IMG/VR virus record: IMGVR_UViG_3300013126_003256
Coordinates: 1-28,977 of that record
Direction: 5' to 3' (one strand)
DNA: 28,977 nucleotides
Origin: a virus
Part shown: piece after piece, positions 12,567 through 20,244 of the stretch
Layout of the letters: each line of letters opens with the position of its first letter
How positions within the stretch are numbered: the first letter of the stretch is position 1
The notes under the pieces: model-generated
The model's input: only the letters and a program-made list of their open reading frames with translations
Told to the model about the DNA's origin: nothing
Database searches by the model: none
Made by a program: the position numbers and the translations under genes

Positions 12567-14750
12567 CTACAGTGTGCCCAGTGTAGCACGTCCCGTGACG
12601 GCCGCGCTCAGGACGCCATTGCGCGATAGGTCGTCCCGGATGAACCTGCCAAAGTGCTGGTAGACGGGGATGGGGACAATCGTTGGTTGGGACGGTTGAC
12701 CACGATTTAGGGCGTTTACGCCAAACTCTCCACCAAGCGAACGCACCGCCCCGCGATTGAGTACCGCTTCCCCGGTCATCGCCCGGATGGGAACTTGGTC
12801 CGCCATCATGCCACCCTGGATCAAACCACCTCGGTCGAAGGCTGGTTTTTGCTTGGAGATCACTGCGATTTGGGCCGCGGTGGATGTGGTGATGCCTGCG
12901 GTGGCAAGCGCGCCGGCAACCGGTCCGAGTTGACGTAGGGCCATTGTGATAGCAACCGCCCCGTTGACGGTGGCCTCTGCGACGGCTGCCGCCTTGGACG
13001 CCCGGAACTGCTGTATTGCGAGCTTGCGGTTAGTCTTGGCGTTCTCTTCGGCGGCAACCGCCATCAGGTCAGACACGCCACCCGCGAAAGTTGCCATCGA
13101 CCCAAGGCCATTTTGGAGCATCCGGGACCGTTCGGCCTGTAGCTTCTGTTCCCGCTCCATCTGGGCTTGGAAAGCCTGCTCTTCGAGCATTGCCTTGGCA
13201 TCGAGATATGCGCGGTCCTCTTCCAATCGCAGCGCGTTTTTATCGCGCTCCAACCGGTCGAGTACCGCACTCTTGGCCTGTTCGGCTTTGATTTGTGCTT
13301 CGGCGCTTTGGCTTTGGGCCGCCGCAAGCTCGTCAATCTGGCGGATTTGGTCTGCCGCTGCAAGGCCAAGTTTGCGGTAGCCGTCAATCTGGTCATCACC
13401 CGTCTGGCGGATAATGCCGTCAAGCGATGCCATCGCCGCTGCGAGTTCTTGCGCGGCACGTTCGGCGTCTTTCAGGTCTTTCGCGAGGTCTTTTGCCCCT
13501 CCTCTCTGGGCCGCCTCGTCCGCCTTGGCATCGGTCACGAGGCGGACCCCTTCAGCCAATAGGATACGCTCTTCGCGTTCGCGCTCAATCGCGTTGATTT
13601 GCGTGGTCAACCGCTGCACATCTTTTCGGGCCGACCCAAGGGCAGCTTCGGCTTGCTTGCGTTCGTCTTCGGACAGTTGCCCGGACGCAAGCCGCTCTTT
13701 GTTGAGTTCTACCCGCGCGGCACGTTCCGCCTTGGCTTGCTCCAAACCTAAGCGGGTGGCATCATAGTTCTTTTTGATTGCTTCGGTTTCTCGCTTGTAA
13801 ACCGCTTCCCCTTGGGTGATAACCCCATTCAATACGTCAAACTGTAGACGGGCCTCGTCTGTGTCGCCTTTGAGTGAAGCGATCGTACGGTTCAAGGCTA
13901 TTAGTTGCGTGTCGGTCTTCTTGGCGGCTATCTCTGCGTCAGCCAATCGCTGGGCGAATCTTCCGTTTGCTTCGGCGTATTCTTCGGCTGCGTTCTTGGC
14001 GGCCAGATAGGTGGTTCCTGCGGCGGCTACCGCAAGCGTCAGCGGGAGGAGGACAGAGCTTGCCTTGGCTACTGCGGCGAATAAGCCGCCGAATGATTCT
14101 TTCAGGACCGCGGTTGCACTATTGGTTCCCATGAGGGCATGTGCAACGTCGGGCCCCTGTTGGGCGAGGACCACGAAGGGATTCATCCCGCCCGCAAGGG
14201 TGGTGCCAATGTCTGCGAGCTGGGCGCGGAAGACTTTGGCACGGAAGGACAAATCGCCCACAGACACACCAGCGGCGGCGGCACGTTGGGCGGTGACCCC
14301 GAGGTCTTCGGCAACCGTTGCGACAGCCGGACGTAGCTTCTGTAGTTCCTTCTCGTAGGCCGCCGTTGCGGCGGCGGTGGCTTTGGTCGCCGCAACGTGG
14401 TCGCCGGTCTGGAACGCGAGAGCGGCGATTTCTTCCTTCTGGCGTTGGAACTGTAGCGTCAGGCGCCCCATTGGGTCGCCCGCCGCGGCCAAGTCTTGGA
14501 GCCTGCGTTGGGCTACTTCCATCGCTTGGATGGAGCGTTCTACCGCTGCCTCCGCTGCTTTGGCGGCGGCCTCGGTGTTTTGGCGCATTGCTTGCGCGGC
14601 TTCCTTGGCTGCTTTCTCGGCTTTCAGAAATCCTTTCTCTAACGCAATCGCCATTCTCTTGGCTTCATTCTCGGTAATCCCCGGGATTGAACCAAGGCTC
14701 GCAGTCAATGCCGAGATGTCAGCGCGCAGCGATAGGGTGGCGACGCTCAT
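12567..14750 (-). CDS. tail tape measure protein
   Basis: The 727-residue protein has a long Ala/Glu/Lys-rich helical N-terminus. It carries the phage tape-measure motif RAQLADIGTTLAGGMNPFVV followed by LAQQGPDVAHAL, as in the TMP_2 family, near residues 178-210. A hydrophobic segment (SSVLLPLTLAVAAAGTTYLA) comes next, then a second long coiled-coil region. A Gly-rich C-terminal end contains GEAVLNRGAVRSLGGEFGV. At about 1.5 angstrom per residue it would specify a tail of roughly 110 nm. It spans the tail lumen and is released during DNA entry. Its position after the chaperone genes is canonical. It overlaps the gene before it by ATGA. Confidence 0.93.
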   Translation of the reverse strand: MSVATLSLRADISALTASLGSIPGITENEAKRMAIALEKGFLKAEKAAKEAAQAMRQNTEAAAKAAEAAVERSIQAMEVAQRRLQDLAAAGDPMGRLTLQFQRQKEEIAALAFQTGDHVAATKATAAATAAYEKELQKLRPAVATVAEDLGVTAQRAAAAGVSVGDLSFRAKVFRAQLADIGTTLAGGMNPFVVLAQQGPDVAHALMGTNSATAVLKESFGGLFAAVAKASSVLLPLTLAVAAAGTTYLAAKNAAEEYAEANGRFAQRLADAEIAAKKTDTQLIALNRTIASLKGDTDEARLQFDVLNGVITQGEAVYKRETEAIKKNYDATRLGLEQAKAERAARVELNKERLASGQLSEDERKQAEAALGSARKDVQRLTTQINAIEREREERILLAEGVRLVTDAKADEAAQRGGAKDLAKDLKDAERAAQELAAAMASLDGIIRQTGDDQIDGYRKLGLAAADQIRQIDELAAAQSQSAEAQIKAEQAKSAVLDRLERDKNALRLEEDRAYLDAKAMLEEQAFQAQMEREQKLQAERSRMLQNGLGSMATFAGGVSDLMAVAAEENAKTNRKLAIQQFRASKAAAVAEATVNGAVAITMALRQLGPVAGALATAGITTSTAAQIAVISKQKPAFDRGGLIQGGMMADQVPIRAMTGEAVLNRGAVRSLGGEFGVNALNRGQPSQPTIVPIPVYQHFGRFIRDDLSRNGVLSAAVTGRATLGTL

Positions 14751-15301
14751 TTTCCTCTCCGGGTCCGGCGCTTGCGGGTGAGGGCTTCACCTGCTGCCTT
14801 TAGCATGAGGTTCCGCAACTTGCGCAAGTATTGCCAATACTCGCCTTTGTGGACGAATATAACATAGGGCTGGGGCGACTTTGCACCTTTCCCCTGCGTT
14901 ACGTTGCGCAATAGACGGAGGCGCTTGATTTGGTGCTCTGCCAACCGCTCTCCTGATAGAAAGCGCCGCTCCAAGTCGTTGAACTCGTCAATCAGTAGGG
15001 GCAGCTTGCCCCAGTTTGTTGCATCGTTGAACACCTCTGCGGCAATCACAAGCCCGCTGCGTTCGACCGTCATGTCATAGTGGAAGCTGCTCTTTGAGAA
15101 ACCCGTAGCAGCCGGAAAGCCCGGCTTTCCTTTGTCCGGATAGTATTGGTTGACGTACGCTTCGGACTGGTCAAGGAAACCCTGTAGTTGGTCCTGGGTT
15201 TCCTTGGGGAGCGCCGCTACCACGTTGTCAACCCACTCCCGAATCTCGCCCGACAGCTCGATTCTGACCTTTCCGTGCCGTATTGTTGCTGGGCGTTGCA
15301 T
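14747..15301 (-). CDS. tail-region hypothetical protein, 184 aa
   Basis: I chose ATG 15301 (MQRPATIRHGKVRIELSGEI). The longer frame to 15415 only shadows the chaperone extension. The middle has a helical GFLDQSEAYVNQYYPDKG stretch, then PAATGFSKSSFHYDM and strands (ERSGLVIAAEVFNDATNWG). The C-terminal half is helical and very basic (IKRLRLLRNVTQGKGAKSPQ and a final RKRRTRRGK). The TGFSKSSF-then-strand pattern is reminiscent of HK97 gp10-like neck proteins, but its site between chaperones and tape measure is unusual for one. Function unknown. It overlaps the frameshift extension of the chaperone by 74 bp and has only a weak ribosome binding site. Confidence 0.65.
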   Translation of the reverse strand: MQRPATIRHGKVRIELSGEIREWVDNVVAALPKETQDQLQGFLDQSEAYVNQYYPDKGKPGFPAATGFSKSSFHYDMTVERSGLVIAAEVFNDATNWGKLPLLIDEFNDLERRFLSGERLAEHQIKRLRLLRNVTQGKGAKSPQPYVIFVHKGEYWQYLRKLRNLMLKAAGEALTRKRRTRRGK

Positions 15302-15817
15302 GGGCCGGAGCCTTGTTTGGGTTGGTGTAGACGCGATACCATGCAACCAGTCGCGCCCGCTCGTCACTTGGCAAAGAATCGGACCAACCGGGCGATTGGC
15401 CCCACAGACGGTCAATCTCCAAGAACTGGAACTCTACCCGACCGGTGGGGCTTCGGAAAAATCCTCCGCTTCTTTGACCTCTTTCTCCCACGGCACTTGG
15501 TTGATGACGTGGGCCCACGCCACCGGACCTTGCTCGAAGACCTCCCCATTGAGCTTGATGCCCTTCTTGGTGAAGTCGTCGAATACAGCCTCAATCCACG
15601 ACAATACCGCCCCGGGGCGCCATACAACGCTTGACGACTTGCTGGTCAATGCCAGGGCTGCGGTTAGCACCATTGCAATAGGAAGGTCTACACCCTTGGC
15701 CTGCGTGGCCGAATACAGCGCGAGGGCGCGCGCCGGGCTTGCGGGGTGGGTGGTGTAGGATGCCCCAGCCAGTGTGTAGCTGGGGGGCAGGACGGGCGCG
15801 GTAGGTTGGTCGGACAT
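15228..15817 (-). CDS. frameshifted tail assembly chaperone (G-T type fusion)
   Basis: Ribosomes translating the 127-residue chaperone can slip -1 on the TTTTT run at 15461-15457 (zero frame GAT TTT TCC). They then read TTC CGA AGC and continue to TGA at 15228, giving about 196 residues. The extension (FRSPTGRVEFQFLEIDRLWG, then SDERARLVAWYRVYTNPNKA) is well formed and GC3-like, yet has no ATG or Shine-Dalgarno site of its own. That argues for frameshift expression. As in lambda G/GT, the fusion would load tape measure and tail-tube subunits during tail assembly. The site is not a textbook X XXY YYZ heptamer, since only the P-site tRNA re-pairs perfectly. Confidence 0.65.
15434..15817 (-). 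CDS. tail assembly chaperone, short form (G type)
   Basis: ATG 15817 is preceded by GAGGAG at six bases. The 127-residue product has a Pro/Ala-rich N-terminus (MSDQPTAPVLPPSYTLAGAS), a helical middle (SPARALALYSATQAKGVDLP; IAMVLTAALALTSKSSSVVW) and an acidic C-terminus (EKEVKEAEDFSEAPPVG). Its size, place between tail tube and tape measure, and overlap with a second frame are those of siphophage tail chaperones. It is the unshifted partner of the longer fusion product. The family is assigned mostly from arrangement. Confidence 0.75.
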   Translation of the reverse strand: MSDQPTAPVLPPSYTLAGASYTTHPASPARALALYSATQAKGVDLPIAMVLTAALALTSKSSSVVWRPGAVLSWIEAVFDDFTKKGIKLNGEVFEQGPVAWAHVINQVPWEKEVKEAEDFSEAPPVG

Positions 15818-15863
15818 GCGGGCTCCTCGCATGGTGTGGGCGATTGGTCGCTAACTGAAAGGC

Positions 15864-16364
15864 TCAGGTGAAGGTCACGTTTCCGTAGATCGTCCCTTCG
15901 ACCGTGACCGTGTTGGGTTCACCTTCGGCAATAGCGAACCGCACATCCACGTCATTCATAACGATGGTGTGGTCTGCCGAATCGCCGAGATCCGTCCCTT
16001 CGATGGTCAGGGTGATTTTGACGGTGTAGACATCGCCAGCCGCAACGGAGGTCGAGATATTCGCCGCATAGCTGCCGGTCTTCTTGAGGAAGTCAACCAG
16101 GGTTTGGTCAGTCGCATCAGACAAATCCGCGAGCTGGGCGGAGAAGCTTACGGTTGGGTATTCACGGGCACCGCGGCGCAGACTGGATACGGCGCCCCGG
16201 ACTTCGTACACATTGGTTGCCCGGGCCTTTGCGTCTTTCGCCAACCCAGAGATGGACAGGTCGCCCACACTCAAGGGCACGACCAAGGTAACCGGAGAGC
16301 CGGTACCGTCAGCGACGGTGATGACTCCATCAGTAAAGTGCTTCACAATCGCGGATGCGGTCAT
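15864..16364 (-). CDS. major tail tube protein
   Basis: The 166-residue protein is nearly all beta: MTASAIVKHFTDGVITVADG, then TLVVPLSVGDLSISGL, REYPTVSFSAQLADLSD and a final NTVTVEGTIYGNVTFT. A loop with DATDQTLVDFLKKTGSYA supplies the one helix. This resembles tail tube proteins that stack as hexamer rings. In siphophages such a gene lies just before the chaperone pair, as here. The leader has AATAGGGG before the ATG. The assignment rests on fold pattern and context rather than on a diagnostic motif. Confidence 0.75.
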   Translation of the reverse strand: MTASAIVKHFTDGVITVADGTGSPVTLVVPLSVGDLSISGLAKDAKARATNVYEVRGAVSSLRRGAREYPTVSFSAQLADLSDATDQTLVDFLKKTGSYAANISTSVAAGDVYTVKITLTIEGTDLGDSADHTIVMNDVDVRFAIAEGEPNTVTVEGTIYGNVTFT

Positions 16365-16373
16365 AGCGGGCCC

Positions 16374-16823
16374 CTATTGAAGGTCACGGGTGAAGTGGGC
16401 AATCCATCGCAACGTATGCCGCTGCGTCTGGCCATCGTCCAAGAGTTCTCGGTTGGCCTCATCGTATACGAAAAACGGGAGGTCCGCACGCGAGATGCCT
16501 GCAACGGCTTTGCGCATGGCATCTTCGGCATCATATGCCGCCGAAACGGAGGCTGCACGCCCGTCGCCTTTGATGGTCCAGCCGAATCGGACCTCAATCG
16601 TGGCCTCTACTTGGAGGCCCTCGGTTCGACGTTGGCGCTCGTTTTGGGCGAACCTTCGGTCCTGGGGGGACCATACCGAAAACGCCCCATTTTTGATTGA
16701 CGATGAATCTTCGCCCAGATTGATTGGGTGTTCGCGCGATAGCTTCCATGGGTACGTTTCCGTACCCGCCGCTGCTATTGCGTCGGAAATGCGCGTACAA
16801 AGTCCGGATAGGGTGAGCGACAT
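16374..16823 (-). CDS. tail terminator or neck protein, 149 aa
   Basis: The product begins MSLTLSGLCTRISDAIAAAG (an N-terminal helix). Strands with IKNGAFSVWSPQDRRFAQNE and GLQVEATIEVRFGWTIKGD follow, then a helix SAAYDAEDAMRKAVAGIS and a final strand TLRWIAHFTRDLQ. A helix-strand layout of about 150 residues, one gene before the tube protein, is characteristic of tail terminators (gpU/gp17 type) that cap the tube and join it to the head. This is position-based inference. Its start abuts the TAG of the previous gene. Confidence 0.6.
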   Translation of the reverse strand: MSLTLSGLCTRISDAIAAAGTETYPWKLSREHPINLGEDSSSIKNGAFSVWSPQDRRFAQNERQRRTEGLQVEATIEVRFGWTIKGDGRAASVSAAYDAEDAMRKAVAGISRADLPFFVYDEANRELLDDGQTQRHTLRWIAHFTRDLQ

Positions 16824-17576
16824 CTATCGACCCCCTCCGCGGCTTGTGAGATAGACCGCGCCTTGCAACCCACCCCGGCGAATGTCGTTGTTTGGGGTAG
16901 GCACATCGTCGGCGCGCTCCGGATTCCAGCGCAGGTTCCGCATTGCTTCGAGGGCTTCCGTTCTGTGTGTGGTTGCCGTTTCCTTGTACGACTCATTCAA
17001 CCGCACGGATAGGTCATCGAATAGCAGAACAAGCGACTTCGCAATATGTAGCTTGCGAATGCTGGATGGGTCTGGAATCTTGGAGGGGTATTGTCCCATC
17101 CCGTAGATGTCGGCCTCAATCTCCTCGAATGCCGCATCGACCTTGCGCTGCAACTCCGCGACCGTCATCGAATGGATGCAGGTCGCTGTCTTGGACGGGT
17201 CCAATACGGTGTGCCTGTCGTACAGGTCATTCAAGGTGACGGTCGGACGCAGCTTCTTCCGAACCAAGTGGGCCGTATTGCTGAACACCTCGGTCACGCT
17301 CGATAGGGTGAGGGACCATTCAACCACCCACCCCTCTTGCAAGTTGAGGCCCGAAGTTGTCGCCGCCGATACGGTGTAACCAGCGATGGAGCCGGAGATT
17401 ACGACAGCAGCGGCGGTGACAATAGCGTTGTAGTCGTTGTCACGAATGGTGACCGTTCCACCCGTGGGGGCAACTAATGCCCCAGCCGCATATACAGGGC
17501 ATGTCAACAACGAATCGCGCCCGCGCTCAATGATGTGCGGTCCTCGAAATCGGGCGGTGTAAGTCGTTTCTGACAT
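16824..17576 (-). CDS. head-tail connector protein, 250 aa
   Basis: The N-terminal half is a beta module (MSETTYTARFRGPHIIERGR; PTGGTVTIRDNDYNAIVTAA; EGWVVEWSLTLSSVTEVFSN). The C-terminal half is helical with VAELQRKVDAAFEEIEADIY, then RKLHIAKSLVLLFDDLSVRL and NESYKETATTHRTEALEAM. The helical part resembles adaptor proteins that bind under the portal (gp6/gp15 type). A fused beta domain is less usual. It sits between capsid-associated and tail genes, as a connector should. The family is not firmly recognised. Confidence 0.6.
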   Translation of the reverse strand: MSETTYTARFRGPHIIERGRDSLLTCPVYAAGALVAPTGGTVTIRDNDYNAIVTAAAVVISGSIAGYTVSAATTSGLNLQEGWVVEWSLTLSSVTEVFSNTAHLVRKKLRPTVTLNDLYDRHTVLDPSKTATCIHSMTVAELQRKVDAAFEEIEADIYGMGQYPSKIPDPSSIRKLHIAKSLVLLFDDLSVRLNESYKETATTHRTEALEAMRNLRWNPERADDVPTPNNDIRRGGLQGAVYLTSRGGGR

Positions 17577-17585
17577 GCCGTTAGC

Positions 17586-18146
17586 TCACTTGAGGGCGAG
17601 AATGCGGTACTTTTCGCCGGTGGTCACGGTCGCGACGGCGTTGGTGCTGTCGTGGGTACCATATGCCACGGTAAAGGCGCCCCCGCTCAGGTCGGACGGA
17701 ATCACGATGACCAGGGAGGGAGTGGAGCCGAAGCCGTGGGCGGTGTTCTGGGCAGAGCCGGTGCCCGTGATCTCGGTGGAGAGAAAGATCGCAGCGGTCG
17801 CAAGCGCAGCAGCCCGGCCGTCTTTGATCAAGCATCCGTCAACGGTCACACCCGCGTTGCTGGTCGATTCGGCAACTGCGTCGGCTTTGATGCCTTGGCT
17901 CCCGCTGTCGAACGTCTGCCCTGCGACAGCCAATGCCTTCCAGGCTCCACCGATACGGAACTCGGGGACTCCGTTGGTGCGAAGCCACATGCTGCCGTTG
18001 CTCTCCGATGCGCTGGCGGCGCCGGAGCCCGCCGTGAGGCTGGGGGAGGTGGCGGCGGCCAACTCGGTGGCGGCGGTGGCGATGATGAGCTTCAGGAAGG
18101 CTTTTCCTGCGGCGTAGAACTCTTTGATTGGTTGCGCGGTGGCCAT
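17586..18146 (-). CDS. capsid decoration or virion structural protein, 186 aa
   Basis: After a helical start (MATAQPIKEFYAAGKAFLKL) the protein is Ala/Ser/Gly-rich. It contains NGSMWLRTNGVPEFRIGGAW and AESTSNAGVTVDGCLIKDGR, a pattern typical of virion surface and glycine-rich structural modules. It ends with SLVIVIPSDLSGGAFTVAYG and NAVATVTTGEKYRILALK, a small beta sandwich. Its location two genes after the major capsid gene suggests a head decoration or head-fibre role. That is inferred; no catalytic residues are seen. Confidence 0.6.
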   Translation of the reverse strand: MATAQPIKEFYAAGKAFLKLIIATAATELAAATSPSLTAGSGAASASESNGSMWLRTNGVPEFRIGGAWKALAVAGQTFDSGSQGIKADAVAESTSNAGVTVDGCLIKDGRAAALATAAIFLSTEITGTGSAQNTAHGFGSTPSLVIVIPSDLSGGAFTVAYGTHDSTNAVATVTTGEKYRILALK

Positions 18147-18149
18147 GGT

Positions 18150-18338
18150 TCAATCCCTCTTGTTTCGGTTGGAGATGTCGTATCGTCCGGGGGGAGGCTT
18201 CTCCCCGGCTTGCACACGTTCCGCCCGGATGATTGAATCACGGGCCACGCTCGCCGCCTTCTCAGGGGATACACCGGAATCCCGCAAGCGGGCGGTCATC
18301 CGGTCTACGGCGTCCCTTCCATTCTGGCTCTCACCCAT
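18150..18338 (-). CDS. small hypothetical protein, 62 aa
   Basis: ATG 18338 follows GGAGGTGGAGA closely and overlaps the end of the previous gene by eight bases. An upstream extension to 18365 lies inside that gene. The product is hydrophilic and helical (MGESQNGRDAVDRMTARLRD, then GVSPEKAASVARDSIIRAER) with a basic tail (GRYDISNRNKRD). It sits in the head gene cluster. No family is recognised. Confidence 0.6.
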   Translation of the reverse strand: MGESQNGRDAVDRMTARLRDSGVSPEKAASVARDSIIRAERVQAGEKPPPGRYDISNRNKRD

Positions 18339-19134
18339 TCTCCACCTCCGCTTTCTTGGCCGCACGGGCCGACTTCAGGCGATCGACCATCGCGCTCTGT
18401 TGGGCGGCGGTGGCCTCGATTTTTGCTTCGGCCTGTTGCTCGCTTTGTTCCGCGTGGGAGGTCGCAGCGGCAATCACGGGCTCGGTCGCCTTGCGGGCGG
18501 TCGCCAGGGCTTCGCTCAATCGTTCGGCCCGGGTGACAGCGGCGGCGGCTTGCGCCCTTGCTTCCGTTTCCGCATTGAGGAGCGCCAGCTTTCGGCCGGC
18601 GCGAGTCTCCTCCTGTTCCAACATGCGCTCAATCGCCACCTCGGAGGGGGCGGCAATAACGCCCGTCTCCATGCACCACAACAACCAGCTGGCGCGGGCT
18701 TTGAGGTTCGGAACGAAATCGGCCGTTCCGTCGGGCGCTACTCGCACCTCAACGAAACAATCTTCGTACCGGTCGAACCCGCTTTCGGTCGCGTATTTCC
18801 GGATGTACCCGGAGGCGCCATCCGGCGAAAGGTGGGCGGGGACCGAGTTGTCCGGGTCGAGCAGAATCCACCCGTCCCGGCGCATGTTGGCCTCGAAAAC
18901 CGTGGTATCGCCATCCCCTCCAATCCCGTTCGCCCCATGCAATAGGCGCACCTGCGCAAGCCGCGGGAGAATCAGCATCTTCCCGGCAATCTCGGCAAAC
19001 TCGTATTGTTGGCGGTGCCAGAACAGGAGAAACCGGGGCTGGGGTTCGGCTTTGATGCCGGCGGACGCGCTGCGGGCGACAATGCCCGAAACGGGTGTGC
19101 CTTTCAACGTGGCGTGATTGGATGGAAGGGGCAT
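18331..19134 (-). CDS. head-region hypothetical protein with helical tail, 267 aa
   Basis: The N-terminal 170 residues are mixed alpha/beta, with PRFLLFWHRQQYEFAEIAGK, ANMRRDGWILLDPDNSVPAH and RYEDCFVEVRVAPDGTADFV. The remaining 100 residues form a long Ala/Glu/Arg-rich coiled coil (ERMLEQEETRAGRKLALLNA through ATAAQQSAMVDRLKSARAAK). GAGGAG precedes the start. It follows the major capsid gene, so it may be a minor head protein or a head-completion factor. The family is not recognised. Confidence 0.6.
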   Translation of the reverse strand: MPLPSNHATLKGTPVSGIVARSASAGIKAEPQPRFLLFWHRQQYEFAEIAGKMLILPRLAQVRLLHGANGIGGDGDTTVFEANMRRDGWILLDPDNSVPAHLSPDGASGYIRKYATESGFDRYEDCFVEVRVAPDGTADFVPNLKARASWLLWCMETGVIAAPSEVAIERMLEQEETRAGRKLALLNAETEARAQAAAAVTRAERLSEALATARKATEPVIAAATSHAEQSEQQAEAKIEATAAQQSAMVDRLKSARAAKKAEVENG

Positions 19135-19172
19135 AGCGGCTCCTCTATGCGGTGGTGGTCAATGGGGGAGAT

Positions 19173-19200
19173 AGGGTGGGGACGGTTGAGCCCCCACCCT
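19173..19200 (-). terminator. hairpin after the major capsid gene
   Basis: On the minus strand AGGGTGGGG and CCCCACCCT form a perfect nine-bp stem with a ten-base loop, starting eight bases after the capsid stop codon. There is no strong T run, so it may act as a partial terminator or an mRNA-end stabiliser that raises capsid output over the genes beyond. Confidence 0.55.
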
Positions 19201-19207
19201 TGGACTA

Positions 19208-20137
19208 TCAGGCGTCGGTGACGATTTTCACGGCGCCCGCGTTCTGGACAATGCCAACGCCCAGCATTGCGTGCAAGGCGAGTGCAATGTTGCCGGATGC
19301 GGTGGTACCGTCCTGCATGAGCAGGAGGTTCCGCACAGCTTGCGCCCCGGGGATGTTGGCGTAGTCTTCGGCGGGGACGTTGGGCTCGAAATAGCCGAAG
19401 GCCGAGCTTCCGAACAAGGCTCCAACGCGGTTGGCGTTGGTGTCCGCAAGGTTGCATTGGGCGTTCTTGAAAATCGGAATCCCCAAGAACGTGCCAAAGA
19501 AGCCCATGGAGCCGGTTGGCTTGTAGCCCATCATGCCTTGTGCTTCGGTGGAGAGCTGAAGCACACCACCCTCGGCACGAATCGAGCTGCGGAGGTCGGA
19601 GGTCTGCACGGGGTGCAGAATCGCGGCGGCACCGTTGTTCAGCGCGTTCGCAGCTTCCGCGGCCGAGATTGCGTCAATGAAGTTGTCAACGCTCAGGTCC
19701 GCGCCCGTCGAACCCACGGAGGTCGAAAGGGAGGGGAACAAAGCGGCCATCAACGCGATGAACCGGTTTTCGTAGGCTTGCAACATCGCCTGGGCGGTTG
19801 CGGGGAGGCTCGGGATAAGCCCGCCAGCGGTGCCGGCTTCCAGCGTCTTGGTGTGCAAGAGCGACTGTTTGGCAGCGGTGATCGTTGCCGACGAAGAGGT
19901 CAGCGCCGTATTGGATGCGCCGGTGTTCTCACCGGGGGCCGCCATCGTGGCCAAACCGAGGTTGGCAAGGCCGATCTTGATGGTCAACGAGCCCGGCATC
20001 GCAAGGGGGGTGTAGTTTTTGAACAGCCCCATATTGCGCCACGAGACGCGCTCGCCAAGGGTGAGTTCAAGGCCGCCAGCCAGGGTTTCTGCGAGGACCA
20101 GCCCGCTGTGGTCTGCGTAAGTGATTTCGTTCGCCAT
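19208..20137 (-). CDS. major capsid protein
   Basis: The 309-residue protein begins MANEITYADHSGLVLAETLA. It has a helix-rich middle (TAQAMLQAYENRFIALMAAL; DNFIDAISAAEAANALNNGA) and capsid-like beta segments (MGFFGTFLGIPIFKNAQCNL; SSAFGYFEPNVPAEDYANIP). The last part (GNIALALHAMLGVGIVQNAG) is also typical. The pattern fits an HK97-fold subunit without a long N-terminal delta domain, matching the separate scaffold gene just before it. No maturation protease gene is seen. It has its own candidate promoter and flanking hairpins, fitting very high expression. Confidence 0.85.
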   Translation of the reverse strand: MANEITYADHSGLVLAETLAGGLELTLGERVSWRNMGLFKNYTPLAMPGSLTIKIGLANLGLATMAAPGENTGASNTALTSSSATITAAKQSLLHTKTLEAGTAGGLIPSLPATAQAMLQAYENRFIALMAALFPSLSTSVGSTGADLSVDNFIDAISAAEAANALNNGAAAILHPVQTSDLRSSIRAEGGVLQLSTEAQGMMGYKPTGSMGFFGTFLGIPIFKNAQCNLADTNANRVGALFGSSAFGYFEPNVPAEDYANIPGAQAVRNLLLMQDGTTASGNIALALHAMLGVGIVQNAGAVKIVTDA

Positions 20138-20199
20138 GAGGCACCCCTATTGGGCGTGAGGTTGTTCGTTCTCCTCTGTGCCTACGTTTACGGGCTCGA

Positions 20200-20231
20200 C
20201 CGGTTGGGCACCTTTTTTGTAGCCCAACCGG
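20200..20231 (-). other. 10-bp inverted repeat upstream of capsid gene
   Basis: CCGGTTGGGC (20200-20209) is perfectly complementary to GCCCAACCGG (20222-20231), with a 12-base loop holding a run of six T (plus strand). It lies in the 103-bp gap between scaffold and capsid genes and partly overlaps the promoter candidate. It may act as an operator, a processing hairpin or an attenuator. Confidence 0.6.
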
Positions 20232-20244
20232 CATAGAGTGTCAA
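20216..20244 (-). promoter_or_regulatory. candidate promoter for capsid gene
   Basis: In minus-strand sense a perfect TTGACA (20244-20239) is followed after 17 bp by TACAAA (20221-20216). The TGA inside the -35 box is the scaffold stop codon. The start point would fall in the second arm of the hairpin, giving a leader of about 70 bases. Confidence 0.5.

Noticed and set aside
19271-20236. 321-codon plus-strand open frame
   Set aside because: It is the complement of the major capsid gene, with Gly/Arg-rich shadow composition.
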